Shown in pieces: positions 22,609 through 32,216 of a stretch of DNA of 64,000 nt (position 1 is the first letter of the stretch; each line of letters starts with the position of its first letter). Origin of the DNA: an uncultured Bacilli bacterium (GTDB lineage Bacteria; Bacillota_I; Bacilli_A; RF39; UBA660); assembly GCA_947632375.1 (NCBI GenBank), contig CANRPF010000002.1, positions 55,917-119,916 of the forward strand. The letters are read 5' to 3'. The position numbers were made by a program, and so were the translations under genes. The notes beneath the pieces were generated by a model. It worked only from the letters and a program-made list of their open reading frames with translations. It had not been told where the DNA came from and did not search any database.

Positions 22609-25436
22609 AAAAAACCACTTATAAGAAAACTGAAATAAAAAATGATACTAAAGAAGAAAAGAAACCTAAAGCTAAGAAACAGGTTAAAAAAACTAAAGAA
22701 AAAATTAAAGATAATGCTAATATAGTAAAAAAAGAAGCATCTAATTTAAAACAAAAATATAAAAAAGGAACTTTAGGACAAAAATTATTAATTATATTTA
22801 TGATGTTTTTAATATTTTGTTTAAGTATTGGTATAATATTTATACTATATATTATAATAAACTCACCTACTTTTAATACATCAGAATTATATAAAAAAGA
22901 AGCTAGTGTATTATTAGATAAAAATGGTAATGAGTTTGCAAGATTAGGTACTGAAAATAGAGAATTAGTTACATATGAAGATTTACCAGAAGTATTAATA
23001 GATGCAATTATTGCAACAGAAGATTCTCGTTTCTTTCAACATAATGGTGTTGATTTAGCAAGATTTTCTAAAGCAGTTGTAGGACAATTATTAGGACACT
23101 CTGATGCAGGTGGTGGTTCTACTCTAACAATGCAAGTAGTAAAAAATACGTATACTAATAATAAATCTAGTGGTATTCAAGGTATAATAAGAAAATTCAC
23201 AGATATATATATGTCAGTATTTAAAGTTGAAAAAGCATATACTAAAGAACAAATAATAGAGTTCTATGTAAATATTCCTTATTTAGGAAGTGGAACTTAT
23301 GGTGTTGAACAAGCATGTCAAACATATTTTGGAAAAAGCGTTAATGAAATTTCATTAGCAGAAGCTGCAATAATAGCAGGTTTATTCCAAGCACCAGATG
23401 GATATGATCCAAATATATATCCTGACAAAGCAGAAAGTAGAAAAAATCAAGTATTAAATTTAATGTTAAGACACGGATATATAAGTGAAGAAGCAAGAGA
23501 TGCTGCCAAAAGCATTCATGTAAAAGATTTACTTGTAGATAATTCAAAAACATTAAATAAATATCAGGGATTCGTTGATACTGTTGTACAAGAAGTTATT
23601 AAAAGAACAGGAAATGATCCTGCTACTACATCAATGACTATACATACAACACTCGATCCTGCTAAACAAGATGTAATTAATACAGTATATAATGGCGGTG
23701 TTTATAAATGGAAAAATGAAGTTGTTGAAACTGCGATAACTCTTATAGATGTAAAAAATGGTTCTATCGCTGCTATTGGTACAAAAAGAAATCGTAAAGG
23801 TGAAAGAGACTTGAACCTTGCAACTAGTGTAAAAAGACAACCTGGAAGTACCGCAAAACCAATATTTGATTATGGTCCTGCTATTGAATATTTAAATTGG
23901 TCTACAGGACAAACAGTTGTTGATGATACATACTCATATAGCGGTGGCGGAAGTATGAAGAATTGGAATAATTCATTCATGGGAATAATGACTGCAAAAG
24001 TTGCTTTAGCAGAAAGTAGAAATATCCCTGCCCTATATACATTCCAACAATTAAAACAATCTCAAATAAAAGAATTTGTTTCAAATTTAGGAATTACACC
24101 AGCCTATGAAAATGGTGATTATATTAATGAATCTCATAGTATCGGAGGATTCGATGGAACTAATACTTTAGAAATGGGAGCAGCCTATGCTGCATTTGCA
24201 AGAGGCGGAACTTATATTGAGCCATATAGTTTTACTTCTATTGAATATACAAATTCTGGAGAAACTTATACAGTTAAACCTGCTAAGAGAAAAGCGATGA
24301 GTGAAGCTACAGCATATATGATAAATATGATGTTAAAATACGCTGTTACAAGTGGTGCAGTATCAACCGGTACTGTAAGTGGAACGGATGTTGCAAGTAA
24401 AACAGGAACTTCAAGTGTTCCATCTGCAACTAAAAAATTATTTGGTAGCAATACTACCGGAGATTCATGGCAAATAACATATTCTCCTGATTACGTAATT
24501 GCATTATGGTACGGATATGAAAATCCAACAAAAGAATATCATTTAATACAAAGTGAAGGTTCTTCTTCAAGAAGAGAACTTAGTAAATATTTAGGCAAAA
24601 ATTTATTAGAACCAAATTCTAGATGGAGTCAACCTACATCAGTTGTTCAAGCAGAAATTGAACTAGAAACAGATCCATTAGAATTACCTTCTAGTGCAAC
24701 ACCATCTAATTTAGTATCTTCAGAATATTTCAAAAAAGGAACTGTTCCATCTGAAACTTCTGTTAGATTTGCTATACTAGATAACCCAACTAATTTATCT
24801 TATCAAAGAACTGCAAACGGAATAGAAATAAAATGGTCTCCTATTCCAACACCTAAATCAATTGATACTAATTATTTAAGAGAATATTTTGCAGGCAATA
24901 TTTATAAATATTGGGGAGATAAATATTTAAATAAAAGAATTGAATATAACAACTCTACTTTTGGTAGTTTAGGATATGCTATATATATTAATGGAAACTA
25001 TGTTGCAACAACAACTCAATCATCATATACATATACAGGTTCTATTAATGACTCAGCTACAATAACAGTTAGAAGTACTTATACTAACTATCCAGCTTGT
25101 CAAAGCAGTGGTGTTCAAGTTGTAGTAACTTCTTCAGGAACAACAAATCCTAGTACTCCAAGCGTACCTGAAGTTCCAGACGATTTAGAAATAACCGACT
25201 TTACAATTTCATTAAATGCAGAAGATCCAATGACTAAAGAAACATTTAATAATTTATTAAGTACAATAGGACTTGTTACTGTTAAAGCTAATAATTACGA
25301 TATAACAAATAATAAAGACGTTGAAATAAGTTATGAATGTAAAGATGGAAATTGTACTAGTTCAATATTTATTGTAGATGTCACTGTTAAATATAAAGAT
25401 ATTGTAAAAACAAAAACATTTACTGTAGAAAATTAA
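22605..25436 (+). CDS. ponA: Class A penicillin-binding protein (PBP1a-type)
   Basis: 943 residues. Lys-rich cytoplasmic N-terminus (~1-55), one TM (~60-85), glycosyltransferase GT51 domain (ATEDSRFFQHNGVD, then GGSTLTMQVVKN and a KEQIIEFYVN-type motif), and a transpeptidase domain with GSTAKP (SxxK), ESRN (SxN) and SKTGTSS (KTG). The C-terminus (~700-943) has a Fn3-like unit (NLSYQRTANGIEIKWSP) and a Thr/Ser/Pro linker followed by another beta unit. It polymerises and cross-links peptidoglycan at the outer membrane face, so the cell has a wall. SD AAGGAGG lies inside recU. Long C-terminal extension is typical of Bacilli. Confidence 0.96.
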   Translation: MKKTTYKKTEIKNDTKEEKKPKAKKQVKKTKEKIKDNANIVKKEASNLKQKYKKGTLGQKLLIIFMMFLIFCLSIGIIFILYIIINSPTFNTSELYKKEASVLLDKNGNEFARLGTENRELVTYEDLPEVLIDAIIATEDSRFFQHNGVDLARFSKAVVGQLLGHSDAGGGSTLTMQVVKNTYTNNKSSGIQGIIRKFTDIYMSVFKVEKAYTKEQIIEFYVNIPYLGSGTYGVEQACQTYFGKSVNEISLAEAAIIAGLFQAPDGYDPNIYPDKAESRKNQVLNLMLRHGYISEEARDAAKSIHVKDLLVDNSKTLNKYQGFVDTVVQEVIKRTGNDPATTSMTIHTTLDPAKQDVINTVYNGGVYKWKNEVVETAITLIDVKNGSIAAIGTKRNRKGERDLNLATSVKRQPGSTAKPIFDYGPAIEYLNWSTGQTVVDDTYSYSGGGSMKNWNNSFMGIMTAKVALAESRNIPALYTFQQLKQSQIKEFVSNLGITPAYENGDYINESHSIGGFDGTNTLEMGAAYAAFARGGTYIEPYSFTSIEYTNSGETYTVKPAKRKAMSEATAYMINMMLKYAVTSGAVSTGTVSGTDVASKTGTSSVPSATKKLFGSNTTGDSWQITYSPDYVIALWYGYENPTKEYHLIQSEGSSSRRELSKYLGKNLLEPNSRWSQPTSVVQAEIELETDPLELPSSATPSNLVSSEYFKKGTVPSETSVRFAILDNPTNLSYQRTANGIEIKWSPIPTPKSIDTNYLREYFAGNIYKYWGDKYLNKRIEYNNSTFGSLGYAIYINGNYVATTTQSSYTYTGSINDSATITVRSTYTNYPACQSSGVQVVVTSSGTTNPSTPSVPEVPDDLEITDFTISLNAEDPMTKETFNNLLSTIGLVTVKANNYDITNNKDVEISYECKDGNCTSSIFIVDVTVKYKDIVKTKTFTVEN

Positions 25437-25437
25437 A

Positions 25438-25460
25438 AGAGCTAAAATTAGCTCTTTTTT
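25438..25460 (+). terminator. ponA terminator
   Basis: AGAGCTA / TAGCTCT stem, loop AAAT, followed by TTTTT. It sits between the convergent ponA and the gene ending at 25461 and is likely bidirectional. Confidence 0.85.
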
Positions 25461-27161
25461 CTATAATCCATAAGGTACATATATCTTACTCATATAATTT
25501 TTATGATAATTTTCTACATCATCAATTTCACTATTAGATAAATAATCTTCTGAAAAATAAGGATTATCTAATCTTTTTTTAAATTCTATACCTTCCTTAC
25601 TCCTTATCAAAGAATCATCTGATAAAGAATCTTTATTCATATCTAATTCATCAGGATTAATACTACTTAAATCAATACCTTCATTATGATATAATAAACA
25701 TATTACTAAACCTGTATAATATTCCTCATCTATACTTAATTCACTAAATTCTTTATCAGTTAATAATTTTCTTAATTCATAAGCTATATTAAAATATTTT
25801 TCTGATGTTACATGTATAGCTAACCTAGTTCTATAATCTAATTTTTTATAATCTCTATAACTATAACTTTTTTTATCTTTATCTAAATGTTTTAGATAGC
25901 TAAAACTTTCTTTTAAAGAAGATATACAATCATATAATTCTGATAATAAAAGAATACGTTTTTTATCATTTATTTCATCATTAATATCTTTTCTTCTAAT
26001 ACTTCCATCTTCAAACATATAAAAACCATTTTTTAAATAAAAGTTATCATTCATATAAGTCCTATGATAATTAATAACTCTATTTAATTCATGCTTAGTA
26101 AGTTTATCCAAACTAAATTTATCTTGATTTAATTTTAAATATATATTTGCACTATCAGAATCAGTTATTTTAAAACCTTGATATAAACCGTTAATAATAC
26201 CACTTTTAGTTGCTGGAAATAACTTTAATATAGATAAATCAACATTTAAAAGATCAAAGTTTTCAAAAGAATTAATAGCCCCTTCAGTTAATATTAAAGA
26301 TAAATTTTTGCTAAAATTAGATAATCCCTTATAAAAGAAATCATATTTTTTACTTAATGATAATAAATATTCATCTAATTCATCATAATCCATAATATTT
26401 TCTAAATCATAAATAATATGTGCAATATTTAAAATAGCATTATTCTTTTTAATAAATAAATTTCCCATTATTAATGCTTTATCATAATCATTATTATTAG
26501 TAACAGCATAAAAATTAAAAGACTTTTCAGATTTAACAAATAATTTAAGGTATAATTCTAAATAACCTTTTAATAAATCTTCTAATGTAGTATCAACTAC
26601 TTGTAAATATACATTACCATCTATATTTTTTGATAATCCCATTTTATTATAATAATGGCTATTAATATAATCAGTATGATATTTATTTACTTTTAAAGAA
26701 ATCATATTATTATCAAAATATTTTTTATCTTTAACTAATTCTATTTCTTTTTTATAATGTGTTGTATTTAGTTTAAGACATTCAAATAAAGCATTATCTA
26801 AATCTAATAAATTTAAATTATTTAACGTATTTAAGTTTATTTTATCATTATTAGATTTAAGTACTAAACTAAGTATATATATAATACTTTCTAATCTAGA
26901 TAAATCTAATAAATTAGATATATCTATACCTATATCAGTTATTTCACTACTTTCTAATATATTTTTTAATTCATCTAAAGATACTAATTTAGATAATTCA
27001 AATACTATATGAATTAAAAGAATATAAGAATTTAATATATTATTTTTATATTCTTGAATTTCAAACTTATCAGAAAAATCTACATAAAATTCATAACTAC
27101 TTAAACTATCTTTAATATTACTTATAATTAAATTTAAAGATTCTTCTAAATAATCTGGCAT
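25461..27161 (-). CDS. Large hypothetical protein upstream-linked to galU
   Basis: 566 residues, soluble, very rich in Leu, Asn, Asp and Lys, predicted mostly helical. No catalytic motif recognised. Repeated phrases such as ..HRTYMNDNFYLKNGFYMFEDGSIRR.. near 385-410 and NYHKNYMSKIYVPYGL at the end suggest two related short motifs (YHK/RxYM). SD GGGGG precedes ATG 27161. It follows galU by 15 bases on the same strand, so it is probably co-transcribed with it. Function unknown. Confidence 0.65.
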   Translation of the reverse strand: MPDYLEESLNLIISNIKDSLSSYEFYVDFSDKFEIQEYKNNILNSYILLIHIVFELSKLVSLDELKNILESSEITDIGIDISNLLDLSRLESIIYILSLVLKSNNDKINLNTLNNLNLLDLDNALFECLKLNTTHYKKEIELVKDKKYFDNNMISLKVNKYHTDYINSHYYNKMGLSKNIDGNVYLQVVDTTLEDLLKGYLELYLKLFVKSEKSFNFYAVTNNNDYDKALIMGNLFIKKNNAILNIAHIIYDLENIMDYDELDEYLLSLSKKYDFFYKGLSNFSKNLSLILTEGAINSFENFDLLNVDLSILKLFPATKSGIINGLYQGFKITDSDSANIYLKLNQDKFSLDKLTKHELNRVINYHRTYMNDNFYLKNGFYMFEDGSIRRKDINDEINDKKRILLLSELYDCISSLKESFSYLKHLDKDKKSYSYRDYKKLDYRTRLAIHVTSEKYFNIAYELRKLLTDKEFSELSIDEEYYTGLVICLLYHNEGIDLSSINPDELDMNKDSLSDDSLIRSKEGIEFKKRLDNPYFSEDYLSNSEIDDVENYHKNYMSKIYVPYGL

Positions 27162-27176
27162 TAATATTTCCCCCTT

Positions 27177-28019
27177 TTAAATAAAATCTAACTTTGTATT
27201 ATCAATAACATCAGAACTCTTAGCATAAGAAACAGTAGCATTAACGTATCCTTCTTTACTACCTATATCATAATAATTACCATCTATCTTTTTATAATAT
27301 AAATCTCTTTTTTCTGCTAAAAGATTTAAAACATCACTTATTTGATATTCTCCACCTACTCCTATATCAATATTTTTAATTAAATCTAAAAAATCATTTT
27401 TAACAATATATCTACCTAATATAGCTAAGTTAGATGGAGCTTCATTTATATTAGGCTTTTCTATAACATTATTTACTTCTTTTATACCATTAGTATCAAT
27501 TATCCCATATTTATATACATCGCTTAAATCTACTTCATGTACACCTATTACAGAATGATTAGTTTCATAATATAAATCCATTAATTGTTTTAAAGCAGGA
27601 TAAGTACTATTATTTATTAAATCATCACCTAATACAATTGCAAATGCACTTTCGTTTTTTAAATATTTTTTAGCTTTTAATATAGCTTTAGCGCAACCTT
27701 CTTGGTCTTTATCTAATATAAAATGAATTTTTATAATTTTAGTTAAATCTATTACTTCATTATAAGTTTCTATATTAGAATCATTTAATTTATTCTCTAA
27801 TCTTTTATTTCTAGAAAAATAATTAATAATAGATTCTTTTTCCTTTGATATAACCATATATACATCTTCTATACCACTACGAGCTAACTCTTCTATGATA
27901 TATTGAATAACAGGTTTATCTACTATTGGAAGCATTTCTTTAGGTATAGCCTTTGTAATAGGCAATAATCTAGTACCAAAACCTCCAATTGGAATAACAG
28001 CTTTAGTAATTCTTTCCAT
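27177..28019 (-). CDS. galU: UTP-glucose-1-phosphate uridylyltransferase
   Basis: 280 residues. Forms UDP-glucose from glucose-1-P and UTP, feeding glycolipids, teichoic acid glucosylation and capsule. Motifs: KAVIPIGGFGTRLLPITKAIPKEMLPI with the nucleotide-binding G-x-G-T-R-x-L-P-x-T-K, DKPVIQYIIEEL, the AIVLGDDL metal Asp, and the C-terminal VGGEYQISDVL. An in-frame extension to 28082 has no SD. ATG 28019 follows GGGG. Length and motifs are normal for bacterial GalU. Confidence 0.94.
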   Translation of the reverse strand: MERITKAVIPIGGFGTRLLPITKAIPKEMLPIVDKPVIQYIIEELARSGIEDVYMVISKEKESIINYFSRNKRLENKLNDSNIETYNEVIDLTKIIKIHFILDKDQEGCAKAILKAKKYLKNESAFAIVLGDDLINNSTYPALKQLMDLYYETNHSVIGVHEVDLSDVYKYGIIDTNGIKEVNNVIEKPNINEAPSNLAILGRYIVKNDFLDLIKNIDIGVGGEYQISDVLNLLAEKRDLYYKKIDGNYYDIGSKEGYVNATVSYAKSSDVIDNTKLDFI

Positions 28020-28113
28020 TGGTAATTCCCCTTTTTTAATAAATAAAAGTTGTATTTCTACAACTCTTTTAATATACGTCAAATTCTATCATATTTTTTA
28101 TATTTTGTCAAAA

Positions 28114-28788
28114 TTAGCCATTATAAGTCTTTTTTAATACAGGTCCTGAAGTTTCATTAGTTTGTGCAAATAAATTAGCTATATCACTTTCACTTAAAGA
28201 ACCAATTGCATTTAAAAGATTATCTAATTCTTCTTGAGAATACATTTTTGGTGTTTCTTTTTTTACATTTGTTACTCTATTATTTTGAGGTTTACTAACA
28301 GTAGTTTTTTTAATAATTTTTCTTCTTGGATCATTAATTTCTTTTTCTAAATCTACTCCTCTTCTTAGTTCTTTACTTCTTAATTTATTATAAATTTTAT
28401 TTAAACTCTTAGATTTAAATTTATAATAAGTTTCTTCATCTTTAAAAACAACTAAATCTCTTATTATTGCAATCATTGAACTAATAATTGAAGTTATAAA
28501 AATACCACCAAATATCCAATTCTTTAGAAAAATAAACTTTACAACACTTGCAAAACCAACAAATCCGTTTATCACTCCACCTAGTATAAAAGCTAAAATA
28601 AAGCTTACAACAAAAGCCATTAAAGCTTTAAATACACCACTATCTACAATACGTTCCTCATCATCATATAAGAATCCTAATTCTTCATCATCTTTTTCTA
28701 CATATTCTATATATTTTTTTACTTCATATGAATTATCAAACTCATTTTTTCTTCCATTTTTAATAATTTCATTCATACTCTTTAACAT
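28114..28788 (-). CDS. Membrane protein of unknown function
   Basis: 224 residues. Hydrophilic N-terminus (~1-52), two hydrophobic segments (~53-80 ALMAFVVSFILAFILGGVING and ~90-112 WIFGGIFITSIISSMIAII), then a basic cytoplasmic tail with RRKIIKKTTVSKP and an acidic helix QEELDNLLNAIGSLSESD near the end. The tail resembles a short protein-protein docking helix. SD GGGGG precedes ATG 28788. No known family seen. Confidence 0.62.
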   Translation of the reverse strand: MLKSMNEIIKNGRKNEFDNSYEVKKYIEYVEKDDEELGFLYDDEERIVDSGVFKALMAFVVSFILAFILGGVINGFVGFASVVKFIFLKNWIFGGIFITSIISSMIAIIRDLVVFKDEETYYKFKSKSLNKIYNKLRSKELRRGVDLEKEINDPRRKIIKKTTVSKPQNNRVTNVKKETPKMYSQEELDNLLNAIGSLSESDIANLFAQTNETSGPVLKKTYNG

Positions 28789-28848
28789 AAAAAATTACCC
28801 CCGATAGCTAAAGATAATACCATAAATCTATTATTAAGTCAAATTAAA

Positions 28849-28869
28849 AGTAACGTTTTTTTCGTTACT
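28849..28869 (-). terminator. ftsY-ylxM operon terminator
   Basis: AGTAACG / CGTTACT stem with a 7-base A/T loop, followed on the minus strand by TTTTAATTT, at the ylxM stop. Confidence 0.7.
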
Positions 28870-29158
28870 ATATTAATTCATTTATTTTATCAATTAATTT
28901 AGGATCAATATCTTTAATAATTTCATTAATTTTAGCTTTATTTTTATATAAATTTAATATATCTTCATAATAATTTAACTTATCTTTTATTATTTTTAAT
29001 TGTTTACTAATAGCATTTTTACTTACATTATCATTATCCGCTATCTCATTAATAGATAAATTATCAAAATAATAATCTTCAAAATACTCTCTTTGTTTAA
29101 GAGTTAATAATTCACCATAATATTCATATAAATTAATAATATATAATCTTTCTTCCAT
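28868..29158 (-). CDS. ylxM: YlxM/p13-like helix-turn-helix protein
   Basis: 96 residues, the normal YlxM size. The N-terminal sigma-70 region-4-like HTH reads LLTLKQREYFEDYYFDNLSINEIADNDNVSKNAISKQLKII, and is followed by a helical tail. YlxM proteins are encoded beside SRP genes and are thought to modulate SRP. Here it follows ftsY with one-base overlap (TAATG), which supports the assignment. In Bacillus it precedes ffh instead. Confidence 0.88.
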   Translation of the reverse strand: MEERLYIINLYEYYGELLTLKQREYFEDYYFDNLSINEIADNDNVSKNAISKQLKIIKDKLNYYEDILNLYKNKAKINEIIKDIDPKLIDKINELI

Positions 29159-30129
29159 TACATCATATCCTTAAATAAACCATATATATATTCTTCAATA
29201 TCAAATGATTTAAGATCATCAACGCCTTCTCCTAAGCCTACAAATTTAACAGGTATTCCAACGCTTTCCTTTATTGCAAGTACAATACCACCTTTAGCAG
29301 TTCCATCTAATTTAGTTAATACAATACCTGTGATATTTGTTATTTCTTTAAAACTTTCAGCTTGTAAAATACCATTTTGACCTGTTTGAGCATCAATAAT
29401 TAAAAGAGTTTCATGTGGAGCATCTGGAATAAATTTACCAATAACTTTATTAATTTTTTCTAATTCATTCATTAAATTAACTTTATTTTGTAATCTACCC
29501 GCAGTATCAACTAAAACTATATCAACGTTATTTTTAGTAGCTATTTCTAAGCCTTCATATATAACTCCAGCAGGATCAATATTTTCTTTTCCAAAAAACA
29601 TTGAATCAGTTTTTTCAGCCCATTCTTTTAACTGTTCAGTAGCTCCTGCTCTAAAAGTATCACCTGCTATTAGCATTACACTTTTTCCTTCTTTTTTATA
29701 CTTATTTGCAAGTTTTCCAATTGTAGTAGTTTTACCTACTCCATTTACACCTACAAATAAAAGTATAGTAGGTCCATCTGGATTAATTTTAATTTTATCA
29801 GATAAATTTTCTCCTGTAACATAAATTAAAAATAACTCATCAACAATAACTTCTTTTAAATTTTCTGTATCAGTTATATTTTCTTTCTTTACACGTTTTT
29901 TTAATCTTTCTAAGAAATCAAATACAGTTTTAACTCCAATATCTGCCTTAATTAATAAACTTTCTAATTCATCAAAATATTCATCAGATACTTTTCTATA
30001 TTTAATTCCCAATAAATTAAGTTCACTAACAAATTCTTTTCTAGTTTTTTCTAAACCTTTATCATATGAATCTAAATTTTCTTTTTCTTCTTTTTTAAAA
30101 ACTTTCTTAAATCTATCAAATAATCCCAT
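29158..30129 (-). CDS. ftsY: FtsY, signal recognition particle receptor
   Basis: 323 residues: short charged N-terminus (~1-35, no acidic A domain as in E. coli), N domain helices, then G domain with GVNGVGKTTTIGKLA, DTFRAGATEQL, VDTAGRLQNK, LTKLDGTAKGG and GLGEGVDDLKSF. It receives ribosome-SRP complexes at the membrane and drives GTP-dependent hand-off to SecYEG. SD AAGGAAG precedes ATG 30129. Next to rnhB upstream and ylxM downstream, giving a compact cluster rbgA-(unknown)-rnhB-ftsY-ylxM. Confidence 0.97.
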   Translation of the reverse strand: MGLFDRFKKVFKKEEKENLDSYDKGLEKTRKEFVSELNLLGIKYRKVSDEYFDELESLLIKADIGVKTVFDFLERLKKRVKKENITDTENLKEVIVDELFLIYVTGENLSDKIKINPDGPTILLFVGVNGVGKTTTIGKLANKYKKEGKSVMLIAGDTFRAGATEQLKEWAEKTDSMFFGKENIDPAGVIYEGLEIATKNNVDIVLVDTAGRLQNKVNLMNELEKINKVIGKFIPDAPHETLLIIDAQTGQNGILQAESFKEITNITGIVLTKLDGTAKGGIVLAIKESVGIPVKFVGLGEGVDDLKSFDIEEYIYGLFKDMM

Positions 30130-30130
30130 A

Positions 30131-30742
30131 TTAATCTTCCTTTACCATTTCTTTAATAGGAGAAAAAGTCTTCCTATATCCTTCAATTAAACCATATTTT
30201 TTTATAGCTTCTATATGTGCTTTAGTTGGATAGCCTTTATGATTTTTAAAACCATATAAAGGATATTTTTTATCCAATTCATACATCATACTATCTCTAG
30301 TAACTTTAGCGATTACGCTTGCTGCTGCAATTGATTCACTTAAAGCATCACCTTTTATTATACTTGTTGATGGAATATCTAAATTTAATTTCATTGCATC
30401 AATTAAAATATGTTCTGGTTTAACTTTTAAATTATTTATTGCATTATTCATTGCTAATTTAGTAGCTTCATATATATTTACATCATCTATTATATCTTCA
30501 GAAATTACTCCTATACCTATTGCAATAGCATTCTTTTTTATTATATCATAATAATAATTTCTTTTCTTTTCACTTAATTTTTTTGAATCAGTAAGGCCTT
30601 CAATTATTAGGCCTTTAGGCAATATAACTGCTGCCGCTACAACAGGTCCTATAAGAGGTCCTCTTCCAACTTCATCTACACCTGCTATTAAATTTATATT
30701 ATCTTTATAAAGATTATTTTCATATTCTAACATATTATGCAT
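30131..30742 (-). CDS. rnhB: Ribonuclease HII
   Basis: 203 residues. Removes RNA from RNA-DNA hybrids and nicks at single ribonucleotides. Catalytic core: [20 protein letters not shown] (Asp-Glu), [20 protein letters not shown] (Asp), [20 protein letters not shown], then [14 protein letters not shown]. The start at ATG 30742 overlaps the end of the preceding gene; the next ATG at 30733 is a possible alternative. An open stretch further upstream is the other gene in another frame, not an rnhB extension. Confidence 0.95.
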   Translation of the reverse strand: MHNMLEYENNLYKDNINLIAGVDEVGRGPLIGPVVAAAVILPKGLIIEGLTDSKKLSEKKRNYYYDIIKKNAIAIGIGVISEDIIDDVNIYEATKLAMNNAINNLKVKPEHILIDAMKLNLDIPSTSIIKGDALSESIAAASVIAKVTRDSMMYELDKKYPLYGFKNHKGYPTKAHIEAIKKYGLIEGYRKTFSPIKEMVKED

Positions 30743-31340
30743 TACGTTGCCCCATATAAGGTTTTTTATTAAAAATTGAATTACCTGGTAATGAATAAAT
30801 ATATGAAATACCACTTTCAGTTAATGGATAGTTAGAAATTAACTCTTCTTTTGTTATACCATATCTTATAAAAAAATCTTCATTAGTAAGTTTTAATAAA
30901 TTAGTTTCATCTAATAAATTTATATTTTTTTCACTACTTAATTTAGATAAAAAACACATTCTTGCATATAATAAATTAACTCCTATTAAATAATCTTTTG
31001 GCTTAGATATAAATATTTTATCTCTTAAACTAACATCATTATCATAACCTAAAATATCAAGTATTAAATATTTCAAATATAAATCATTCTTATTAGAATG
31101 AAGTATAGATGGATTTCTTAATATTATATAAGCTACTCTTTCTTTATCATAATTAATTAAATTAAAAAAATTAATAGTTGTATCTAAATCTTTTAATAAA
31201 ACTCCTATAGTTTTACGTTTCTTTTCCATATATTTTTCTAAAACATCAAAAAATAATGTTTTAGTTTTATCATCAAAAAAATAATCAATATTTAAAATTT
31301 TACTTATTTCCCTTTTAGAGGCATCATTTAATCTATTCAT
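30735..31340 (-). CDS. Hypothetical protein between rbgA and rnhB
   Basis: 201 residues, soluble and helical. Hydrophobic/charged alternation through ..[45 protein letters not shown].. resembles mTERF-like or other helical-repeat segments (..PSIL.. turns at regular spacing), but the similarity is weak. Start overlaps the rbgA stop and the stop overlaps rnhB, so it is fully embedded in the operon. Function unknown. Confidence 0.65.
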   Translation of the reverse strand: MNRLNDASKREISKILNIDYFFDDKTKTLFFDVLEKYMEKKRKTIGVLLKDLDTTINFFNLINYDKERVAYIILRNPSILHSNKNDLYLKYLILDILGYDNDVSLRDKIFISKPKDYLIGVNLLYARMCFLSKLSSEKNINLLDETNLLKLTNEDFFIRYGITKEELISNYPLTESGISYIYSLPGNSIFNKKPYMGQRNA

Positions 31341-32196
31341 TTATATCAATCCTATCAAATGTAATATTTTTTATTCGTTCACTTTTTATATCATTTAATA
31401 TATAATCACTAACTCTAGTATAATCTGTTTCTCCACCACTTATTGCACCTATCTTTTTGCCGATAATATCATATACTTCCTCTATAGAAGAAATATCATC
31501 TATATTATATCTTAATTTTAATAAATCAGGATAATAATTATATAATTTTTCTAATATATGAACTGCAATACTATCTTTATCTAAAACTTCACTTTTAATA
31601 GCAGTCATACTTGCTAAATTAAGTGCAACTTCTTGATTATCAAATTTTGGCCATAATATACCAGGTGTATCTAAAAGTAAAATATTACTATTAGTTTTTA
31701 ACCATACCAAGTTTTTAGTAACTCCTGGATTATTACCAACGTTAGCCACCTTTTTACCTGCCATTTTATTAATTAAAGTACTTTTACCTACATTTGGTAT
31801 ACCAACTACTAAAACCTTTATTTGCTTACTTTTTAGACCTAAATTTTCCCTTTTCATATTAGTATTTAAAACTAACTCATTAGTAATATTTATAATTTTT
31901 TGAATAGCATCATTAGTATTTAAATTAGCTTTAACAACACTATATCCTTTATCTTTATAAAAATCACACCATTTATCAGTAATTTTTGTATCACATAAAT
32001 CATACTTACTCATTATTAAAACTCTTGGTTTATTTTTAAGTAACGTATCTATATCGTGTATTTTACTAGAACTTGGTATTCTAGAATCAATTACTTCATA
32101 AACAACATCAATTAAAGGTAATAATTCTTGTATTTGTCTTCTTGTTTTTTGCATATGACCTGGAAAATAGTTGATGTTTGCTTTATTTTCATTCAT
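31333..32196 (-). CDS. rbgA: RbgA (YlqF), ribosome biogenesis GTPase
   Basis: 287 residues. Circularly permuted GTPase: G4-type MSKYDLCD comes first (near residue 58), then G1 GIPNVGKSTLINKM and G3 LLDTPGILWPKF, with a C-terminal ANTAR-like region. It promotes the last steps of 50S assembly. N-terminus NYFPGHMQKTRRQI is diagnostic. Length normal. Neighbouring rnhB is the conserved context in Bacilli. Confidence 0.96.
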   Translation of the reverse strand: MNENKANINYFPGHMQKTRRQIQELLPLIDVVYEVIDSRIPSSSKIHDIDTLLKNKPRVLIMSKYDLCDTKITDKWCDFYKDKGYSVVKANLNTNDAIQKIINITNELVLNTNMKRENLGLKSKQIKVLVVGIPNVGKSTLINKMAGKKVANVGNNPGVTKNLVWLKTNSNILLLDTPGILWPKFDNQEVALNLASMTAIKSEVLDKDSIAVHILEKLYNYYPDLLKLRYNIDDISSIEEVYDIIGKKIGAISGGETDYTRVSDYILNDIKSERIKNITFDRIDINE

Positions 32197-32216
32197 TTAT
32201 ATCACTATCCTATCAA

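Noticed and set aside
23341-24451. Minus-strand ORFs within ponA
   Set aside because: Shadows of the PBP coding frame.
22605-25436. Two genes (PBP + separate Fn3 protein)
   Set aside because: One uninterrupted frame; C-terminal Fn3-like units are common in class A PBPs.
30743-30814. In-frame N-terminal extension of rnhB
   Set aside because: It lies within the upstream gene in another frame and lacks RNase HII similarity.
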